Shown here in pieces: positions 44,969 through 54,407 of a stretch of 64,000 nt of DNA. Under the pieces are notes generated by a model. The model did not search any database and had not been told where the DNA came from. It saw only the letters and a list, made by a program, of their open reading frames with translations. Location: positions 558,001-622,000 of the forward strand of contig NZ_JAAVLW010000004.1 of assembly GCF_013114835.1 (NCBI RefSeq), in the 5' to 3' direction. This stretch comes from Bradyrhizobium archetypum. GTDB lineage: Bacteria > Pseudomonadota > Alphaproteobacteria > Rhizobiales > Xanthobacteraceae. The stretch's first letter is position 1. Every line of letters starts with the position of its first letter. A program made the translations under genes and the position numbers.

Positions 44969-45235
44969 TTATCGTACAGCCGCCACCGCGTGTTTGGATT
45001 CGGATAATCTCCGTTCGAGTGCCGCGACGGTTAGTATCAAGTTGTCGCGACGCGCCGTCATTGTCCTCACCGCAATCGGATACGCGAAACGGGTTGAACC
45101 TGTTGCGCGCGCGGTTTCTCTGTATCGTTCGATATCGTGACTGAGCAGCTGAACAAGGTGACTCAGATCGCTGATCAATGTTTCGAGCCGCGACGCATCG
45201 ATTTGCGCATTCCCGGAATAAGGCGGATGTTTCAT
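44969..45235 (-). CDS. Small hypothetical soluble protein
   Basis: 88 residues, largely helical and polar, with a central SHLVQLLSHDIERYRETARA and a helical end LTVAALERRLSESKHAVAA. GGAGA lies four bases before the ATG at 45235, supporting this start over a longer one. No known domain; coding is moderately supported. Confidence 0.5.
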   Translation of the reverse strand: MKHPPYSGNAQIDASRLETLISDLSHLVQLLSHDIERYRETARATGSTRFAYPIAVRTMTARRDNLILTVAALERRLSESKHAVAAVR

Positions 45236-45637
45236 TGTGTCTCCAAAAAGCTCCAGTTTTGGCACAGGTACAAATATCGCCGAGGCGTCGGTGAGCCCCT
45301 CGCAAGAAGCTTGCCAAAGTTAATCGTGCTTTCGACGGGGATCCGCGGGGCGATGCACTGCATTGGCGGCGCATCAAATTTGTCTGCCGAACTTAGGTCG
45401 GTGAGAGGGAGGGGTGCCAAGCTTGGATCAGAATTCTCGAGGATACCTCGATGCCTGCCGAGGTGAATTTCACACAGATACCGCTGTTGTCGTTCCCAGA
45501 TCCGTTCCTCGAGGATGGCAAACCTGAGATGCCGAGACGCGCTACCTGCCGGCTTTGGCAACAGCGCTTGCGATTTCGGTATCAGATGAGTCCAGTGAAG
45601 CGAACCCTTGCAAACGCCATTTCGGGCTTTCGCTCAA
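45236..45637. other. Gap without a supported gene
   Basis: Nothing recognised between the helical protein and the PilZ-like gene. Confidence 0.4.
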
Positions 45638-45886
45638 TCAGGGGTCAAATGCGACGCCGGAAAAATCGCCCTCACGCCATATCAAACGGCACTTGCGCAG
45701 TGACCTAAGATTGTCGAACGTTAACGCGAATTCCAGCGGAATTATTCGAAGATCGTGCAGCCGAATTCCGGCGCCGCTTTTGGTTATATCGTAAACAGTG
45801 CAGGAAAAGACGCCAGGTCTACCGGCGAAAGACAGCAGTGCGCCTTTGCTTATTCTGGTTCTATTGATGGATCGTCTATCCCTCAT
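45638..45886 (-). CDS. PilZ-domain-like protein
   Basis: 82 residues. It begins RDRRSINRTRISKGALLSF and continues VYDITKSGAGIRLHD then CRLIWREGDFSGVAF, the layout of short alphaproteobacterial PilZ proteins: a basic N-terminal R-rich loop followed by D/NxSxxG-type motif (here DITKSGAG) and a C-terminal W-x-x-G-x-x-G-V-x-F ending. PilZ domains bind cyclic di-GMP, although the canonical RxxxR is not clean here (RRSINR). Located in a biofilm-matrix region, a c-di-GMP link would make sense but is inferred. ATG at 45892 is an alternative start. Confidence 0.65.
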   Translation of the reverse strand: MRDRRSINRTRISKGALLSFAGRPGVFSCTVYDITKSGAGIRLHDLRIIPLEFALTFDNLRSLRKCRLIWREGDFSGVAFDP

Positions 45887-46573
45887 GGTCATCAAGTGGA
45901 TACTCGAGAAACCGCTTGTATATCCAATGGCGTCCATCGTGGCGCCGCCACACCCTGCCAAAGACAAGCCGTCCAGTGATTGACCGTCGCGGAAAGAAGA
46001 CGGTCCAAAGATGCCAGGCCTCTCTCCATGCCGTCGGAGGCCTCAGGTCCAAAGATGTGTTTCTTTTTCTCTTGGCAATCATTTGTGGCACTTTTCAAAA
46101 AGCAAGCGGTTGGAATATGGACGGTGGCCCCTCTCAATGGGCAGATCCGACCAGGAAAATTGAGACAGAATAGCCTAGCGTTTCCGGATGCCGGCGCAAC
46201 GAGCGGCATTCGTTAAGCTTGATGTCTGCAACCAAGGTTAAATCTGGAACCGCAGTCAGCCGAGGCTGTAGCGAGCGTAGGTCCTGAGAGCTTGCATCGG
46301 TGTGCCGGAGACCAGCGCTTGTCCTGGAGCCGGCGCGTTGGCTCGGTAGGATTTGCTGCCGACTACTTGTATTTCCATAGCATGCAAACGACACGCGCTT
46401 CGGCAGTTGCGTTGCAAAGCTCTTCTGAACTGAATTTGCTGCGAGGTGGCTTTGAGTTGGACTTTCAAATACAATCCATTGCGAAGAGACGAACCCAATC
46501 GATATTTATCTCCCACAATCGGGGTTTTCGGGCTAATCCAGCTCGCGTACCCAAAGCGAAACGAGGACTGTCC
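45887..46573. other. Gap without a supported gene
   Basis: Overlapping weak frames on both strands, no domain recognised. The PilZ-like gene's promoter should lie at the left end. Confidence 0.4.
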
Positions 46574-46801
46574 ATGAAATTCCGGCTCACCATTCTCTGT
46601 CTGATCGCCTTCGGCAATCCGGCACTGGCGCAGTCTGGCATCTCCAACCAGCGGAACATGTACGGCAATATTGTGCGCGATAGCGGGACATATTCGCCGA
46701 CGGGAATAAACCAGGGGCCGGTCAACAATGGACCGATCAGGCACGCGCCTGCCCAGCCGTCATTGACGAACGCGACCTCTGCCAAAGGTTCGAAGAGGTA
46801 G
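46574..46801 (+). CDS. Small exported hypothetical protein
   Basis: 75 residues. Clear signal peptide (FRLTILCLIAFGNPALAQ, cleaved near residue 19), then a short Asn/Gly/Pro-rich mature part (YSPTGINQGPVNNGPIR). Function unknown. It belongs with the other tiny secreted proteins in this island. Upstream in-frame sequence has no coding character, so the ATG at 46574 is chosen. Confidence 0.6.
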   Translation: MKFRLTILCLIAFGNPALAQSGISNQRNMYGNIVRDSGTYSPTGINQGPVNNGPIRHAPAQPSLTNATSAKGSKR

Positions 46802-46848
46802 CGTGGCTTCTAGCTTCTTGAGCCGATGTTCAGCCGCCACTCAGCTCA

Positions 46849-47133
46849 TCACCACCAAACCATCGGTCTTTCGGGGGCTCCGCAAACAATCGCACGGCGG
46901 CGCTCGATCCCGTGCGGAGTTTGGGTCGCTACCGTTTTGATGCAGCCCGGGTAGATGGCGAGATTGTAGTGAAACGGCGGGCCATCGAAGTAACCATGGA
47001 TTGGGCAAAGATAGGCGAGATCCGGACCACAGCGGGTGAGGGGATACAGGCGCTCGCGAGCTGATGCCGGAGTCGATACGCCGGCAAATACAGCAACGAC
47101 CAGGGCAACAGCGATCTTGAAAACGTCCGGCAT
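46849..47133 (-). CDS. Small exported hypothetical protein with cysteines
   Basis: 94 residues. Signal peptide (FKIAVALVVAVFAGVSTPASA) and a compact mature part with four cysteines (TRCGPDLAYLCPIHGYF, YPGCIKT, AIVCGAP), likely two disulfides. AAGGAT precedes the ATG. No named family is recognised. Confidence 0.6.
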   Translation of the reverse strand: MPDVFKIAVALVVAVFAGVSTPASARERLYPLTRCGPDLAYLCPIHGYFDGPPFHYNLAIYPGCIKTVATQTPHGIERRRAIVCGAPERPMVWW

Positions 47134-47606
47134 ATTCTGATCCTTGGATAGGGTCTTTAGGCGGCGATGTTAGGAACGGGACAATAGCCCGCAATTTGCG
47201 ATTTCGCCAAGCTACGCACGTCCAAACCATTCGGAAAAATGCTGCGCGCTGCTGCACGATTGTCTCGGCTCCCGGTCCCTTTGTGAATCATCTCCTGCCT
47301 TTGAGACACGTTGGTCAATAAAAATCCTTATATTTCAACTATTTACAAGGGTTTATGGTGACTCTGGTGGACATTTGCTGGGCCATTCCACAAGACCGAT
47401 CCGGACGAGATGGAGTCGCCATGCGCAGGAGATCGAATACGCGCTGATGCTCTCGGGGATAATGATCCAGCGCAGTTGCGCTTGATCGCCTACGAATTTG
47501 CTGGGCCGGGCTGACCATTGATACGTCCTGAGCCGATCGAACGACATCGCTTTAGAATGTCAGAAGCCCTAGGCTAGCGGCGTGACGCCCAGCGGATCCA
47601 AATGAA
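47134..47606. other. Gap without a supported gene
   Basis: Nothing recognised. Confidence 0.4.
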
Positions 47607-47900
47607 TCAGAGAATGTGGCGCACGCCATTAGCTGTAAGAAATGCCCGAACGACCAATCCCAGGAAATAGCCGGCCTGAGTGATCGTTTGCGCGGCCATG
47701 ATCGTCAATGCAGTATCGAGAAAACCGAAACCGCTGCTGATCGAAAAGAAGATCGATAGCAGCAGAAGAAGCGCGAGAATCGCCAGCAGGAATCTCAGGC
47801 GAAGCCACAAGCCTGAAGCAAATCCTATCAGGGCTAATATCGTTGCGGCATATACCATGCCATGTTCCATATGTTCAGCGAATGTAGTTGACGCGAACAC
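47607..47900 (-). CDS. Small hypothetical membrane protein
   Basis: 97 residues, three hydrophobic helices (MVYAATILALIGFASGLWL, FLLAILALLLLLSIFF, and TQAGYFLGLVVRAFL). It has the same size and C-terminal GY-x-x-G-L-x-x-R pattern as the protein at 29780-30046. A start at the internal ATG near 47870 is possible. Function unknown. Confidence 0.55.
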   Translation of the reverse strand: MFASTTFAEHMEHGMVYAATILALIGFASGLWLRLRFLLAILALLLLLSIFFSISSGFGFLDTALTIMAAQTITQAGYFLGLVVRAFLTANGVRHIL

Positions 47901-48446
47901 GCAACCCTTGGGACGGCGGTTTATGCCGACTGAGAAAGGGTTTTGATCTTGCTACTTGTTGCGATTCTCATCGCCAAACAACGCCTCCCGCAACTCACAT
48001 CGAGTAGGCCCACGCGGCTGTGACGAATCGCCCGTGAAGTAAACCACGAAAGACTGCAAATATCAGCTCGATCAGGTGATGCCGGTAAACTTAAGGGGAT
48101 CGGCTCAACAATTTTCCGCGTCCGGCTCACACACTCGCCGCTATGGCTCGAATGCCTAGCCGGCGGCCGCGACGCTGAACGCTAGTCCCCAAAGATGGCG
48201 TAACGGGTTCAATTTAAAGAGAAACTGTGAAAAGTCGGTGGCAGGGGCAGTGTGGCTTGATTGCAACTTGCCGCCTAAAACGCGGCTTTACGAGCACTCA
48301 GGCCTTTGTGGGAGGGGAGTCGCCTTGTACTGTCGGGATGCGTGGCGTTTTACAGGCCAGTTCGCGGCCAAATATCGTCAACAAGTCGCAGAATTTTGAC
48401 TACGAAGAAGGCATCCGTGCAGTTTCAGTTTACCACGCTATTGGGG
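47901..48446. other. Upstream region of the polysaccharide export gene
   Basis: No supported gene; it should contain the promoter of the Wza-like gene, but no confident -35/-10 pair was seen. Confidence 0.4.
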
Positions 48447-49709
48447 ATGGGCGACTTGGTCACGAACTTGGGATTGTCAGTTCTCGGCCGTCGGGCGGCG
48501 ACCGTAAAGCGTATTGGAATGCCCGCCCTTGCTCTGGTTGCCGCGGCATTGTTGCCAGCCTGTTCGGAGCTGCCAGGTACCGGTCCAAAGAGTGATGCCG
48601 TGCACGGAAATGCGACCGCCGGTTTGCGTTCCAATGCGGCTCTCCCTTATGCGCTAGTCGATATCAGTGCTGACACGATTGGTTTTCTGTCGCAGCCCAA
48701 TCTGATTACGTTCCAGGGCGTATTTCCTGACAAACGCCCCAAGCCGCAGCAGGTTGTCGGCGTCGGCGATGTCTTGAATATCTCAATCTTTGAGGCAGCG
48801 CCGGGAGGATTGTTCACACCCCCAACTGCCGCAGGCGCGCGGCCCGGCAACTTCGTTGATCTGCCCGCGCAGGCTGTCGATCAGAAGGGCGCTATCTACG
48901 TTCCTTACGCAGGCGAGATTCCGGCTGCGGCTCGCACCTTGCCGGAAATCCAACAAGCGATTGTCGCTCGTCTGCGCAACCGTGCCATTGAGCCACAGGT
49001 CGTCGTCAGCTTAAACCAGCAGCATTCGAGCGTTGTAAGTGTTCTTGGTGACGTGAACACGCCGGGCGTTCTTGCGCTTAACAGCGTGGGCGAGCGTCTG
49101 TTGGCGCTGATCGCCCGTGCAGGCGGCCCTAAATTCGAAGCTATCGAGAGCTATGTGACGCTTCAGCGCGACGGCCGGCGCGTCAAGGTGCTGCTAAGCC
49201 GCGTGGTGCATGACCCGCGCGAAAACATCTTCATCCGACCAAACGACGTAATCTTCATCACCCGTGAATCGCCCACGTTTACCGCTTTGGGTGCACTCAA
49301 TCAGAACGTTTTCGGCTTCAATTCGGAAATTCCATTTGACGTGGAATCCCTGACGCTTGCGCAGGCGATCGGCAAGGCAGGCGGTCTCAATGATCAGCAG
49401 TCTGACCCGGCCGAGGTCTACGTCTATAGGTACGAGGACCGCCCGTTTCTTGAGAAGCTGGGCGTCGACACCAAGAGATTTTCCTACGACCGGATACCGA
49501 CGATTTATCACCTCAATCTGCGCGATCCCGGGGGTATGCTGCTCGCCGCTGGCTTCCAGATGCGAACCAAAGACGTCATGTACGTAGCGAATGCTAGAGT
49601 CGTGGATTACTACAAGCTGCTGACACTCATCAGCAATACAGCCAACACGACTTCCGCCACGGCAAACGCGGTCACGAACGTGAACACGGCAGTCAAGACG
49701 AGGTGGTAG
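48447..49709 (+). CDS. Polysaccharide biosynthesis/export lipoprotein (Wza-like)
   Basis: About 420 residues. Lipobox LLPAC follows a hydrophobic stretch (MPALALVAAALLPAC). The Poly_export domain starts VVGVGDVLNISIFEA near residue 105, followed by SLBB domains (VSVLGDVNTPGVLALNSVG and LAQAIGKAGGLNDQQSDP). The protein forms the outer-membrane channel for exopolysaccharide, working with the Wzc-like protein at 55137. Start is uncertain: ATG 48447, GTG 48417 with GAAGG upstream, or ATG 48519 at the hydrophobic core. First gene of the main polysaccharide locus. Confidence 0.9.
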   Translation: MGDLVTNLGLSVLGRRAATVKRIGMPALALVAAALLPACSELPGTGPKSDAVHGNATAGLRSNAALPYALVDISADTIGFLSQPNLITFQGVFPDKRPKPQQVVGVGDVLNISIFEAAPGGLFTPPTAAGARPGNFVDLPAQAVDQKGAIYVPYAGEIPAAARTLPEIQQAIVARLRNRAIEPQVVVSLNQQHSSVVSVLGDVNTPGVLALNSVGERLLALIARAGGPKFEAIESYVTLQRDGRRVKVLLSRVVHDPRENIFIRPNDVIFITRESPTFTALGALNQNVFGFNSEIPFDVESLTLAQAIGKAGGLNDQQSDPAEVYVYRYEDRPFLEKLGVDTKRFSYDRIPTIYHLNLRDPGGMLLAAGFQMRTKDVMYVANARVVDYYKLLTLISNTANTTSATANAVTNVNTAVKTRW

Positions 49710-49755
49710 GTCCAAGCTTAGCGCTCGCTGTCGTAACTCTGATCGCGGACCTCAT

Positions 49756-51207
49756 TTGAAGTTTCTGTCAGAGACTCTCAGATCAATCCAGCTTTGGCTG
49801 ACAATTTCGGCGCTAACTTTGGCGCCGCTGTTTTTTGGATCCGTTGATCCGCTCTGGGTGGTGATTTGGAGCCTTGTGCTTTCGATCAGCACTCTTTGCG
49901 GTCTGGTGATTCCGGTCGGAATTGGCCAAAAGCGCATAATACTGATCTTTCTTGCCATTTGTGGCGCCTACGCGCTTGTCGCGATCATCCAAGTTGTCCC
50001 CAATCTGATTGGACCGTTGGCCGATCCGATATGGCAACGGGCTAGCGACCTTCTGAGACTCGAGCTTGCGGCTAGGATTTCGAGTCGCGCTGAAATATCG
50101 CCGGCCGTGATCGGACACTTTTTGCTGCTGGTAACTTCTTTCTTGAGTGGCATGTTCGTCGGAACATCGCGACGCAACAGTGATATTGTCATCGAGTTCG
50201 CAAGATATTCCATTTTGTTATACGCCATCTACGGTTTGGCTGCGCTTACGTTGACGCCAAATATGGTGTTGTGGGCACCCAAACGTGCGTATTTTGGATT
50301 TCTGACCACTACCTTCATCAACCACAACACCGCAGCCACCTTTATGGGAGCCGGCACAATCCTGTGGCTCTGCTCCGCATATCTTTCGTTTCAATCGCTG
50401 AATACTTCATCGATCCGCCTGCTCCTCCTCGTTCCGTCGAACGAGAAGTTGGCTTTCAAGCTCATGTTTCGCTCGGCGGCCGGACTTGCCTGTTTCTTTG
50501 CCGTGTTGCTGACAGGATCGCGCGGTGGGCTGATCAGTACTTGTGTAGGTTTGCTTGTGGCGATCGGCCTGATGGTCTCCGGCAAGATCAAGGTTGGGCT
50601 CTGGCATGTTTTCGGATCGGCCATCGCTGCATTCGCGTTGTTGTCGTTTTGGTTGAGCGGTGTGGGCAGAATAGGAAGTCAAGGACTCTTCGACGGCGGC
50701 CGATGGTTCGTATACGAAAGCTGTCTCAAACTAATTCGGGAGCGACCGCTACTAGGCACCGGCGCGGGCACATTTGCAGATCTGTTTCCTTCGTTGCGAA
50801 CGAACGATCTGAGCAGCTGGGGAGTATGGGACTATGCTCACTCGACTTTGCTCGAAATCGCTGTCGAGATGGGTATTCCGATCGCCGCCGCAGTCGTGAT
50901 GGCGGCTGCTGCATCGCTGTTCATACTCGGCAGGAGCGCGCTGAGACCAAGGGACTCGAATCGGAGCTCACTGTCAGCGATTACCGGAATTGCGGTCCTC
51001 AGCTACCTGCATGCGACAATCGATTTTTCTCTGCAAGTGCCTGGCTACCTTATCGTGTTCGGAGTTATTCTGGGTTGCGGGCTGGCTAGAGCGACCTCGG
51101 ATCGAAAAATTTCCGGCAAAATACAGTCGCGAGCGCCAGCACAAATTGCAGATATACCGTTGCCGCGGAGCGATGCAATCGGCCGCAGTAGCGACCTCAA
51201 AAGCTAG
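49756..51207 (+). CDS. O-antigen ligase/Wzy-like membrane protein
   Basis: 483 residues, about eleven membrane helices. The Wzy_C region near residues 185-345 contains FINHNTAATFMGAG, LTGSRGGLISTCVGLLVAIG and, in a large periplasmic loop, ERPLLGTGAGTFADLFPS then VWDYAHSTLLEIAVEMG with the His expected of this superfamily. It polymerises polysaccharide repeat units or ligates them. TTG at 49756 is the apparent start; the ribosome site is poor. It is 46 bases after the Wza-like gene in the same direction and converges on the protease gene. Confidence 0.87.
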   Translation: MKFLSETLRSIQLWLTISALTLAPLFFGSVDPLWVVIWSLVLSISTLCGLVIPVGIGQKRIILIFLAICGAYALVAIIQVVPNLIGPLADPIWQRASDLLRLELAARISSRAEISPAVIGHFLLLVTSFLSGMFVGTSRRNSDIVIEFARYSILLYAIYGLAALTLTPNMVLWAPKRAYFGFLTTTFINHNTAATFMGAGTILWLCSAYLSFQSLNTSSIRLLLLVPSNEKLAFKLMFRSAAGLACFFAVLLTGSRGGLISTCVGLLVAIGLMVSGKIKVGLWHVFGSAIAAFALLSFWLSGVGRIGSQGLFDGGRWFVYESCLKLIRERPLLGTGAGTFADLFPSLRTNDLSSWGVWDYAHSTLLEIAVEMGIPIAAAVVMAAAASLFILGRSALRPRDSNRSSLSAITGIAVLSYLHATIDFSLQVPGYLIVFGVILGCGLARATSDRKISGKIQSRAPAQIADIPLPRSDAIGRSSDLKS

Positions 51208-51221
51208 CTCGCTGTGGTTTG

Positions 51222-51866
51222 TTAACGATCCGCCAAACGAACATGTCGGCTGGATCGCGAAATCCGCGTGGGCGTTCGAATCTCGTACCAGAATCTGGCA
51301 TCCGCGGCTGACTGAATCTTCAACCATTGATAGTCAGTATTCTGCCAGTCGTGGATGGAATCGGTCAGATTATCCAGTACCAGGTCGCCTCTTGTTGTTG
51401 CGACTACCAGGACTAGATGGCCAATTCCCGACGATGTCTTGACCACCGATAGTCTCAGCGCTCTCGACGGCAAGCCGCTCTCCAGCAAGGTATGTCGCTT
51501 GGTGCTCGCATAGTCGTTGCAGTCGCCACTGGTCGGTGCAATCCTCCAGCCGTCTTGAAGTTCCGGACCATAGCCCTTGAGCCTGGGAGCGATCGCCATG
51601 TTGACGCTGCTGTTCACGCGACGAAGGAGCTCGAGAGTCTCCGCGTTCAGATCGATCCGTTCGAGTTCCGTCGGATTCGATTTGCAGTCAGATGGATAGT
51701 TCAGGCAAAAGCGAACATGTTGGAACGGCGCCAATGTGGGAGACGCTTCGACAATCGCCGTTTGATTAACGTCCTGATAAGCACGATCGCGAGCATCTGC
51801 ATTGCGCGGCAAGAGACATACCGCGATCGCCGAAAGTAGCGACACGATTCGAAGAGGTCGCATCAT
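51222..51866 (-). CDS. Transglutaminase-like cysteine peptidase (BTLCP/DUF920)
   Basis: 214 residues. Signal peptide (RIVSLLSAIAVCLLPRNADA) and a periplasmic papain-like domain with the catalytic triad: Cys116 in SGDCNDYA, His150 in GIGHLVLVV and Asp in DLVLDNLTDS. The family includes LapG, which cuts surface adhesins to release biofilms. ATG at 51866 has AGGCGG upstream. It is convergent with the Wzy-like gene by 14 bases. No LapD or large adhesin is in the window, so the substrate is unknown. Confidence 0.88.
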   Translation of the reverse strand: MMRPLRIVSLLSAIAVCLLPRNADARDRAYQDVNQTAIVEASPTLAPFQHVRFCLNYPSDCKSNPTELERIDLNAETLELLRRVNSSVNMAIAPRLKGYGPELQDGWRIAPTSGDCNDYASTKRHTLLESGLPSRALRLSVVKTSSGIGHLVLVVATTRGDLVLDNLTDSIHDWQNTDYQWLKIQSAADARFWYEIRTPTRISRSSRHVRLADR

Positions 51867-52465
51867 GTGACAACCGCCTGACCAGCAAAATGCGATCGCC
51901 GGAAGGCGCGCAATCAACCGGCTGATTGTCCTCGCACCAAGTTAAATCTTCGCTAACAAGCGAACGTCGCGGAACGGCTGCGCTCTGGGCTTTGGGTCTG
52001 CCGCTGCAATGGGGCATCGTTGAGGATTTGTCGGAGTGGCAGTTCTATCGATCTGCATGCGAGACACCGTCATGTCCGACGGCTCGGGTACCCGCGCCGG
52101 CGAGATCGAACACGTGGAGAAATCGCAAGGCGAAATCCCGAGGCGTGATCGTTGTCAGCTAAGCCCAATCGCGGGACAATGCTCCGGGACATTGTCTTCA
52201 TCGACAATCAGCGCCTCACCGAAACCAGGCTGGATCAGCTCACTTTCGGCAACGGCGCTTCTGCTCTGATATGGGCCGTGCGGATTGCGCCTTCGTATGG
52301 CTTTCATGAAATGGTCTGGACGCAGAAATAGTGACTGTCGGGAGCGCGATTCGGCAATTTCATTTGCCGGCATCAACCTGGATGATCAGGGCTCGGCTCT
52401 GAATCGACCCAGTTCGTGCCAAGTGTCCGGAGCCAAGGCAGGCATTGCTCGAGCACGAAAGCTGG
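51867..52465. other. Gap without a supported gene
   Basis: About 600 bases, no recognised gene. A seven-base inverted repeat, GACAATG (52175-52181) and CATTGTC (52190-52196), may be a regulatory site or small hairpin. Confidence 0.4.
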
Positions 52466-52693
52466 TTAAATGAAGGTTCGCCGAATTGTGTCGATGAAAT
52501 TTGCCACGGCTCGCAATAGTTCAACCACTCCCCAGCCCAAGAAACCAAGCCAACCAATCATTGCCGCAGCGATGAGTGCAACGAGCAATCCAATAACAAT
52601 TCTTCTGGTCTTCCGGCGCGAATGCGAACGCGGCTTGACGTCAGGATCCGGCAGGTGAACGGGGCTGAGATTGTTCATTCGCGTCTTCACCAT
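52466..52693 (-). CDS. Small single-helix membrane protein, hypothetical
   Basis: 75 residues: a basic N-terminal region (KPRSHSRRKTRR) then one long hydrophobic segment (IVIGLLVALIAAAMIGWLGF) and an amphipathic tail. Possibly a membrane-anchored accessory to polysaccharide synthesis; no family recognised. ATG at 52678 is an alternative start. Confidence 0.5.
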   Translation of the reverse strand: MVKTRMNNLSPVHLPDPDVKPRSHSRRKTRRIVIGLLVALIAAAMIGWLGFLGWGVVELLRAVANFIDTIRRTFI

Positions 52694-53003
52694 CTTTTCG
52701 AGTGATGAGTAAACGAAAACGAATGAAACGATCAATCGCTAGAACAAATTAACGTAAAGGGTCATGGTATATTTTATGTCCTAACAAGCCCTGTTCACTA
52801 CTATTACAATTCTCGTGAGAGAAAAAGAGGCGCCTCGAATCGTTAAGCCTTCCAGGATACATATGGATATGGGATTGGGTGGCCCGCGCTGACTGCCGCG
52901 AAATCATCAGCTTATTACTTGAATTGCACATGGACGGCGGAAATTTCGTTCCCGAAGCAATAGAAATCGCCCGGGAAGCAAATTGGCAATTCTCATATCA
53001 TCT
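52694..53003. other. Gap without a supported gene
   Basis: Nothing recognised; AT-rich. A frame at 52879-53091 mainly mirrors the sugar transferase end and is not credible. Confidence 0.4.
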
Positions 53004-53684
53004 TCAGACAGCGCAGTCCGAAAGCATGAGTGAAGGCAGAGTGACAACGATGATTTTGATGTCGAGAGCCATTGACCAGTTGTGCGCATAAAACGCGTCA
53101 TAGGAGACGCGTTGCTCATATGTCGTGCTGCTCTGGCGGCTTACTTGCCAAAGCCCGGTAATCCCCGGCCTGCATGCAAGATAGCTGTCTATCGAATTTC
53201 CGTAGCGCTCGAGTTCTTCCTCAGTGACCGGACGCGGACCCACAATACTCATATCTCCGCGCAGCACATTGAATAGCTGGGGAAGTTCGTCAAGGCTGGA
53301 TTTCCGCAAGATATCACCAATCATGGTGATCCTCGGATCGTGGCGTAACTTGCGGTTTGCCGTCCATTCGGCGGCGGCGATCGGATCGGACTCAAGAAGG
53401 CGACGCAAACGCTCTGGCGCGTCGACAACCATGGTACGGAATTTCAGGCAGTCGAACTGCTTTCCATTAAATCCGACCCGGCGGTGGCGAAATACTGCAG
53501 GGCCAGGGGAGGTAGCGCGAGTCAGAACAAAACAAATGATTAGCAATGGCGCCAACAATACGATTCCGGAAAGCGCCAATACGATATCGACAATCCTCTT
53601 TGGAGTTGTTCCGACAGCAACTGCGAACACCTCCGAGGCAAGTCGCAGAACTCTAGGCGAACCTGCTTCTGCCAAACTATTCAT
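53004..53684 (-). CDS. ExoY-like initiating sugar transferase
   Basis: 226 residues. One N-terminal helix (IVDIVLALSGIVLLAPLLII) and the complete bacterial sugar-transferase domain: FDCLKFRTM near residue 80, SLDELPQLFNVLRGDMS near residue 130 with the Asp-Glu dyad, VGPRP, and RPGITGLWQVS. It transfers a sugar phosphate to undecaprenyl phosphate at the inner membrane and so starts repeat-unit synthesis. ATG at 53684, preceded by GTGGAG, is preferred to an earlier TTG. Unlike the relative at 31960, all key residues are present. Confidence 0.92.
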   Translation of the reverse strand: MNSLAEAGSPRVLRLASEVFAVAVGTTPKRIVDIVLALSGIVLLAPLLIICFVLTRATSPGPAVFRHRRVGFNGKQFDCLKFRTMVVDAPERLRRLLESDPIAAAEWTANRKLRHDPRITMIGDILRKSSLDELPQLFNVLRGDMSIVGPRPVTEEELERYGNSIDSYLACRPGITGLWQVSRQSSTTYEQRVSYDAFYAHNWSMALDIKIIVVTLPSLMLSDCAV

Positions 53685-53892
53685 AGGGGTACTCCACAAA
53701 AACTGCTCGAAAAACGGGTCTTCAATATTTTAATTTATGGCTTTTCGTTTACTGATTTTTAGCAAATTAATGGGCATCGCACAATTTGAGAAGTTCATTT
53801 TGTGCCCAAAATTTTCGGTAAGGTGAACCGGTTAAGTTATTAGATTAATGAGTAATTTGGAAAAGGTGTGATAGAAATTAAGCGCCCAGAGG

Positions 53893-54330
53893 CTAAAAAG
53901 TAGCTGCCAGCCAGCGATCGCCCCGCAGGTCTCGCGCAACCGCAGAGAGCCGCAATCGCAGGCGAGCGGCTTCCCGAACAATACTGGTAAGCAGGGCGGG
54001 CACTAACCTGAAGTCGTGGGGCCGGCGCTCCTCATCCTTCCCGGTAAAGATAAAGAAGCCTTTGCCAGTGGCTATGATGTCGCCGTGCTGGAGAGTGGGA
54101 TCATTTGTTGCGCGTTCTGAGGCCTCGGCGTCCTTCTGATCAGCTTGCATAGGTGCAGGCCTCCGCGCGCGTGCGTTGGCAACAAATTCCTCGGATCGTT
54201 GACGTGCTTGCTCCAGGCTGTGGCCACTGTTCGCGCGTCAGGGCAACTCGTCATATTCTTGACCAAAACAGCGCGCGGGCAGGGCTGCGAGCGAGGCCGC
54301 TATCAGAAATGCCGCGATCCGAGATACCAT
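53893..54330 (-). pseudogene. Exported hypothetical protein interrupted by in-frame TGA
   Basis: From ATG 54330 a clean signal peptide reads VSRIAAFLIAASLAALPA, then CFGQEYDELP and a TGA at codon 31 (54238-54240). The same frame continues without further stops through HSLEQARQRSEEFVANARAR, MQADQKDAEASERA, IIATGKGFFIFTGKDEERRP and HDFRLVPALL to the stop at 53893. One nonsense change explains this. An ATG at 54150 could still yield the C-terminal 85 residues without signal peptide. Function unknown; it sits inside the polysaccharide locus, between the sugar transferase and a VpsP-like gene. Confidence 0.7.
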
Positions 54331-54407
54331 GGAATCCCTTCGGCAGGATTCCGCCGGCCTGGAGCATTCCAACAGTCGTAGGAAGAAATGAGCCGCGCAA
54401 TGCGGTC

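Noticed and set aside
52175..52196. Inverted repeat GACAATG-N8-CATTGTC
   Set aside because: Short, no T-run and no nearby gene start in a useful position, so it was noted in the gap entry but not called as a regulatory feature.
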